Below are positions 58,541 through 64,000 of a stretch of 64,000 nucleotides of DNA, one piece after another. The translations under genes were made by a program, and so were the position numbers. The stretch lies in the NCBI GenBank assembly GCA_964017045.1, contig OZ024801.1:30290049-30354048 (forward strand), in the 5' to 3' direction. Under the pieces are notes generated by a model. It was not told where the DNA came from and searched no databases. It worked only from the letters and a program-made list of their open reading frames with translations. The stretch's first letter is position 1. Each line of letters opens with the position of its first letter. The DNA is from Omphiscola glabra (lineage: Eukaryota > Mollusca > Gastropoda > Lymnaeidae).

Positions 58541-60915
58541 ATTATCTTTCCGCCATTTAATAAGATTTTCCAAACTGAATGCCAGTATCGTATATTAATA
58601 GATTCCCGCCATTAAAAAAAATGATATTTATACTTCTCCAGACTCATCCAACTTATCTCATTTCCAGTGTCCAGGTCATCTGAGTAAAACCTGTCAGCGG
58701 CTCATCTACAAAGTCCATGTTACAGTAATGGCTGCTCACAGCACCACGCTGTGGATCTGGTACCATCACTCTTGAGTAAAACAGGGTAGATGGAAACCCC
58801 CCCCCCCCCCCCATCTTTTTTCCTTAGGGCTTCTTTCCAGTTTCTGGGCTCACTTTTTCATCGAAAGCCGCAACTGGGCTAACGCCAATCCCCTCTATTA
58901 AACATTGCTTCATCACTGTTATTACTTGCGGACAAAATACATTGGAAGAAGAAAACAAAAAGAAACAGAATGGTGATCGCCCTCACTATAGTCATAAAGG
59001 CAATCTTACTAGAGAGAGAAAACAGACCTAGTAGCATTCAGGTTTTATTTGAAGTCTCTCTATTTTTATGGCGTCACCATCAACTTCCGGAAATGTGTTC
59101 AATCAAATCTGCGCACTCAATGAAGGCATCGCACCGGAACTAACCCGGTCGAATTATCTTCAACACTTGCCCTTTATTAATATTGTTATTGTGGTTAACC
59201 GCCCTTTTCTTTTTTTAAACTGTTTGAAAGATTGTATATTCTCTGATTTAATGGCGAAAATCATCTTCATAAAAAAATTATAAATTCATAATGCATCACT
59301 TTATCTTGTAGTTTAAACATAAACCTTTGATTCAAAGGATTACCCCTGGAATACGCAATGGCCCTCGTCGTGCGTCACCGCCCCTCTTTGAGAACCGCTG
59401 GTGTGCACCTTATTTGATACCGTTAAACAGCCAAATAAATTATTCCTTCTTTTTTCTTCCCTCCACATGGTAAACTTTATTTTGTTCTTGTGATTCCATT
59501 GTTTGAAGCCATTATGGGAACGCGGGGAGATTTCCCCATGATTATTTTCTAAGAAATCAACATTACAGAGGACAGACTACATGATCAGTCAAGGGCAGTG
59601 CAGACGCGAATAGCACTTTTCTAGAGTTACCTCCTCCTGTGATCCCCCCTCTGTTATCGCTAGCTCGGCTAGCACAACCCCGTGCCTGTCCTGGACACAC
59701 AACAACAGACGCCCGGGCTAAGAACAACAAGGGGGGGGTTTTGTTTTCTTATGAGCCTTGCAAGAAGAAGACCCTGCCGGTGGGGAGACAAAAGGAAGAG
59801 TGGGTGGCAGGGGTCGCGGTGTTGGTGAGGAGTGTTGCAAAACGAATTGATATCTGTAACTGTAATGCATCATCGTCGTTATTAGCTTAAAACACATACC
59901 CTACCCCAATTTTTTCGGCTGGTAAACACACATTTTATCTCTTTTTTTATATATATATATATGCTTTTTAAAACCATCAGTTTTTTTGCAATTTTAGTTT
60001 ACCAGTTACAGTAGGCGTCTGACAATAGACATTGGCTCGGTCCGTATTGATTGGTTTTCACTCGTCAAGTTCATTCTCACGTTCATACGTCGTAATCTGA
60101 TTAAAAAATCACAAGTCCTATAGAATTTGTCATTAAATGGCGGAAAACTATTAATAGAACATCCGGGCATATTGTTTGGCCAATCCCATTAAATGGCGGA
60201 CGGAGAGATATTAATAAAATATATCCTGGTTTTCCTTTTGGTCAATCTCTCAACAGCTGTTTGGTACTTCTACGTTAGCATGAGTCAGCGTATGTTAGGT
60301 CTTAACCTAGACGAAAAGTTGTTTACAACTTTATTTTACGAAAGTTTTTACCAAAAATTTTTTTAGCAGCCATGTTTTACGAAAAACATTGTCTAAAAAT
60401 AGTAACATTACGTAAAGCAGTATGACGTGTTCCGGTCTTAGAAAGGACAAACTCTTTTCCAAGAGCAGCGTACACTTTAATCTGGGGCTTCTCTAACATC
60501 TGGTCGCACAATAATTCAAACACTCTGTAAAGCGCAGTCCACTACTAAAACTAAAAAACAACTACATCACTCAATGCTCAGACTCCAACAGCCAACAGAG
60601 AGGCGCGTACACCAAAGACAAACTACAGACACTACGTCACAGCTACATACAAATCACGTCCCAAGCCTAATGTCGCCAAAAGCGTTCAAAATAAAACATG
60701 ATATTCGGCGTGCAACAATTACTAAGGAATATCCTTACTGGATAGACGTACCGGTAAAGACCAACTGCGATACATGCGCAAAAACCATATGAAGGTCATG
60801 TTTCCCTGCTTAATAAGGACACATTGGGAGAATCAAACTCAAACTCATTGGTCTAATAACATTTGATGAGTTCCTTCGTCAACTTCTGCGTCATCAGCAA
60901 ACTCTTTGCTTAGAT
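58541..60915. other. spacer, one orphan hAT right end
   Basis: C run of 15 at 58797. CTCTTTGAGAACCGCTG at 59384-59400 is a hAT-type right end whose left end is not visible. ATTAAATGGCGGA occurs at about 60131 and 60188 in a diverged duplication. TATATA microsatellite at 59949. No recognisable gene. Confidence 0.45.
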
Positions 60916-61095
60916 CAGTGGTTCTCAACCTGCCTAATGCCGCTACCCTTTAATTCAGTTCCTCGGGTTATGGTGACCACCCAACCATAAATTATTTCGT
61001 TGAAAAATATGTGTTTTCCGATGGTCTTAGGTGACCCCTGTGTAAGGGTCGTTCGACCCTCAAAGGGGTCGCGACCCACAGTTTGAGAACCGCTG
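60916..61095 (-). mobile_element. SPIN (Space Invaders) non-autonomous hAT copy 2
   Basis: Starts CAGTGGTTCTCAACCTGCC, then TAATGCCGCTACCCTTTAAT, CAGTTCCTCGGGTTATGG, ATATGTGTTTTCCGATGG, TCTTAGGTGACCCCTGTG, GGTCGTTCGACCCTC and AAAGGGGTCGCGACCCACAG, ending TTTGAGAACCGCTG. Better preserved at the ends than copy 1, about 180 bp. Flanks GCTTAGAT and GCTATGAT agree at 6 of 8 bases, as expected of an old hAT target duplication. No transposase. Same orientation as copy 1. Confidence 0.9.
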
Positions 61096-61394
61096 GCTAT
61101 GATGAACGTGGCTGCACATGGCCTTTACTTCAAATCATTGTGAGGATATCGCAATCTCTAGTATTCTTGTCTTAGACCTCTTGCTGTTCTGTAACCTCGC
61201 CAGAGTTCTTCTTGCTCACCCACCGCGGTAACAGTTTGTTCCCCCTATTTGCATTTTACAGGATGACAATATTTTAAATTAATTTTTGTGTAACCCATTC
61301 AATAAGAGGTCTGGTCGGTTTTTTCACCGTTGTATGTCAACCTTTTTTTTTTTAAGGACACTTAATCCCCTTTGACCAGGTTTCGCCAAATTTC
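61096..61394. other. spacer, no gene seen
   Basis: Nothing recognisable between the SPIN copy and the 24-bp array. Confidence 0.4.
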
Positions 61395-62095
61395 ACTTTT
61401 TCCATTTCCTCTTTTTACATCCACACTTCTTTCTCTTCTTACATCCAAAATTCTACATCTTCTTACATCCACGCTTCGCCCTCTTCTTACATCCATACTT
61501 TGCCCTCTTCTTACATTCACAATTTGCCCTCTTCTTAAATCCACAATTTGCCCTCTTCTTACATCCACAATTTGCCCATCTTACATCCACAATTTGCCCT
61601 CTTCTTAAATCCACACTTTGCCCTCTTCTTACATCCACAATTTGCCCTCTTCTCACATCCACAATTTGCCCACTTCTTAAATCCACACTTTGCCCTCTTC
61701 TTACATCCACACTTTGCCCTCTTCTTACATCCATACTTTGCCCTCTTCTTAAATCTACACTTTGTCCTCTTCTTACATCCACACTTTGCCCTCTTCTTAA
61801 ATCCACACTTTGCCCTCTTCTTACATCCACACTTTGCCATCTTCTTACATCAATACTTCGCTCTCTTCTTACATCCACACTTTGCCCTCTTCTTACATCC
61901 ACACTTTGCCCTCTTCTTACATCCACACTTTGCCCTCTTCTTACATCCACACTTTGCCCTCTTCTTACATCAATACTTCGCCCTCTTCTTACATCCACAC
62001 TTTGCCCTCTCCTTCATCCATACTTCGCCCTCTTCTTACAGTCCCACTTCTCCCTCTTCTTACATCCACACTTCTCCCCTCCTTACAGCAACACT
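61395..62095. repeat. 24-bp minisatellite, about 28 copies
   Basis: CCCTCTTCTTACATCCACAC followed by TTTG. Variants TTAAATCC, CACAATTTG, CATCAATACTTCG and CATACTTTG. Stop-free 24-bp period gives frames to about 207 codons on both strands (plus HPHFALFL, minus VDVRRGQS and KKRAKCGC). Left and right edges are degenerate. Confidence 0.96.
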
Positions 62096-63540
62096 TCGTA
62101 ACTACTCCAAGCGTCCTATTTTACAGAGCAGCTCCGGTTCTCCCAGTAACCATTTGACACTTCACGCGTGAGAGATCCACGCAAAAAAACCAACAACAAA
62201 AAACAAGCAGTTTTGTTGAACGGGAGTTTTTTAAATCTTTTTTTTCCCACTCGTATTGAGATAAGGCTAATTTCTGGGAAGAAACATTTCGTAAAGCTGT
62301 GATTTACCTGCTAAGTGCAGCGCTACAGCCACCTGGTAATTATACATGTCACCTACTTAACCCCCCCCCCCCCCTTTTTTCCGGTCTTGACATGACGTGA
62401 ACCATCATATTGAAGTACTGGCTCGCAGAACCCCGTCATAACATTGGAATAGTGGTTGTTTGGTGGGGCTAAAAATGGGGTATATTTTTCGTGGAGAAAC
62501 ATCACCACCTGCAACAATAGAGTAATGTATGTGTGCTTTGGGGCATTGGGGGATATAAACATGCTTAGCTGACATGGTCAGTGTTGTTGTTTTTGATAGC
62601 TGTTGTTCACCTCCCCCCCCCCCCCCCCCCCCCAACCCGTCAGAGGCCAAACACTGAAATCTATGTCCCGACCCCTGAACTGGGGTCAACAAATCACAAA
62701 TTAACCGCATCTGTCCTATGGCCAGTACAAATTTATTCTCTGGCTACGAAATAAGGTACCTGCAAATGCCATTTTAGGGCCCGGTGGATATTTTTTCGAG
62801 TAACTAATTTTACCTTCCTTTTAATATCGATAAACTAATTTACTCTTTAAGTAAGGCCGCTGCATGGGTTAGGTAAAGAATCTTACGAAGTAAAAGAGGG
62901 TTGAGTGAGCATTTAGTTGGATACGCATAGAGGCTGTAATGTAAAGGAGTGTGGTGTATTTGAAAACACGGCTTTTATTGGAGAATCAATTATCAGTTAT
63001 AGGGGAACTTACTTAACTTATAAAAAACTTACACTCTATAGTATAGTAGTTTCTTATAGTAGTTTATCATAGTAGTTTCTCATAACTTCTCCAAATTCCT
63101 CCAAACGCTAATGAATTTATAATATTTATGAGTTTTACCTTTCATGTGGACCAATTTGAAGACCTGCAATGGGTATAGTAATAAAAAAAATTGTTTAATT
63201 TCTCCATTCCTAAAATGAGTGGCAAAGATATTGACAGTTCCCCTCGTTCCGGCAATACATCTTCGTGACGGTTTAGTTCCCATCACGGCTATTCTCCTAC
63301 CCTCCTGAGATCTGGTTCCCAGTACATATTATCTAACGGTTCAGATGTACAGCAAGGAATTTTGTTGTGTAGCGCTCAAGTCAGGCGTGAAAGTAGAAAA
63401 ACACTGAACCATTAGACGAGTGAGTGGCTTGGTACGTGGCTGAGGGTAGGTGGACTGAGGAGGGGCCGGGGGGGGGGGGGTATCTCGTGCAACATTTTGC
63501 GGGTTTTTTTTTTTTTTTTGTCAATAAGAATGCATGGACT
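62096..63540. other. spacer, no gene recognised
   Basis: C runs at 62360 and 62613 (the latter about 20), TAGTAGTTTCTCATA repeats at 63040-63080, G run at 63469 followed by a T run. No frame with a recognisable domain. Confidence 0.45.
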
Positions 63541-63720
63541 GCAAAGTCTGACAGCAGAGAAAGGGAGTTTGGCAGTGAAGGGGAGTGTATAGCGTATGGG
63601 GAGTAGAGGTAAGGGTATGACAGTGAAGGGAGGGGAATGAAGGGGGTGGAGGAGATTGACAGTAATGAGTGGCCGAGCGGAGAGGAGAGTGGAGTTTGTG
63701 AGGCATATGTGTCAGTGGTG
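63541..63720. repeat. purine-rich degenerate tract
   Basis: G+A+T-rich words such as GGGAGTGTATAGCGTATGGG, GACAGTGAAGGGAGGGG and GGAGAGGAGAGTGGAG. Loosely repetitive with no clear period. Confidence 0.55.
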
Positions 63721-64000
63721 GTGCATGTGGTTAGACTCATCCATTTTGTTCAGGTTTGAATGACTAAATCCTCTCCCAGATGGTGGCCCTGACATGTTGA
63801 AACCTGGCCCCGGGGGGGGGGGTCTTAATTTTTAACAAAAGATATGTATATATATATTTCTCTCTATGTATTGTCTAACAACACAAGTGTCCATCAGATC
63901 TTTCGATGCCCTGGGGGCCCACTCTGAAAATCTCACACCTTTCCTGATATCTGGAACACTGGACTACAACACCTCCCGTGGCCTTCGGTAGCAGACCAAG
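63721..64000. other. end of window, no gene recognised
   Basis: G run at 63813 and a TATATA word at 63846. The last 100 bases are GC-balanced, possibly the start of a feature that continues beyond the window. Confidence 0.35.

Noticed and set aside
61372..62171. Repeat proteins with HPHFALFL or VDVRRGQS units
   Set aside because: Same reasoning: a stop-free 24-bp unit open in several frames on both strands.

Overview
This window looks like non-coding DNA from an AT-rich animal genome. There is no bacterial-style gene packing. Outside tandem repeats, no long reading frame shows a recognisable family, although splice-like signals, microsatellites and small terminal-inverted-repeat transposons abound. 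Two elements read as non-autonomous SPIN (Space Invaders) hAT transposons. I recall SPIN being reported from tetrapods, triatomine bugs and the pond snail Lymnaea stagnalis, so a mollusc, perhaps a freshwater snail, is a reasonable guess, but the sequence does not prove it.

The dominant content is tandem repeats: more than 25 unrelated arrays, by my tally about 30% of the window. Unit lengths run from 13 to 75 bp. The left part (1-16000) carries arrays with units of 13, 34, 58, 30, 40, 16, 13, 41, 66, 15, 25 and 24 bp, separated by low-complexity spacers. The centre (27667-37001) is one satellite of about 203 copies of a 46-bp unit that keeps perfect register for 200 units and contains a tandem duplication of an 83-unit (3818-bp) block. 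The right part carries arrays of 23, 23, 30, 62, 13, 24, 20, 38 and 24 bp.

Only one place resembles a cellular protein gene: 20110-21130. It encodes a SAM-like N-terminal segment, a threonine-rich 18-bp repeat and a second conserved-looking segment, but with frameshifts and a stop, so I call it a decayed gene. A 233-codon minus-strand frame at 47044-47745 is the longest non-repeat frame and is unrecognised. A GC-richer stretch at 6640-6840 has clustered promoter motifs (CCAAT, CACGTG, NRF1-like, ETS-like) without a recognisable gene.

Mobile elements are short and non-autonomous. Best supported are the two SPIN copies (48004-48201, 60916-61095), a hAT-like element inside a minisatellite with a phase-restoring 8-bp duplication (11629-11823), a MITE with a perfect 8-bp duplication (23197-23393) and its smaller relative (45553-45634), two more hAT-like elements (38975-39179, 44595-44787), a near-perfect palindromic MITE (53473-53643), and a hairpin repeat (49713-49843) with dispersed relatives at 2321-2400 and 57399-57431. 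Solo LTR, Tigger-like and piggyBac-like calls are tentative.
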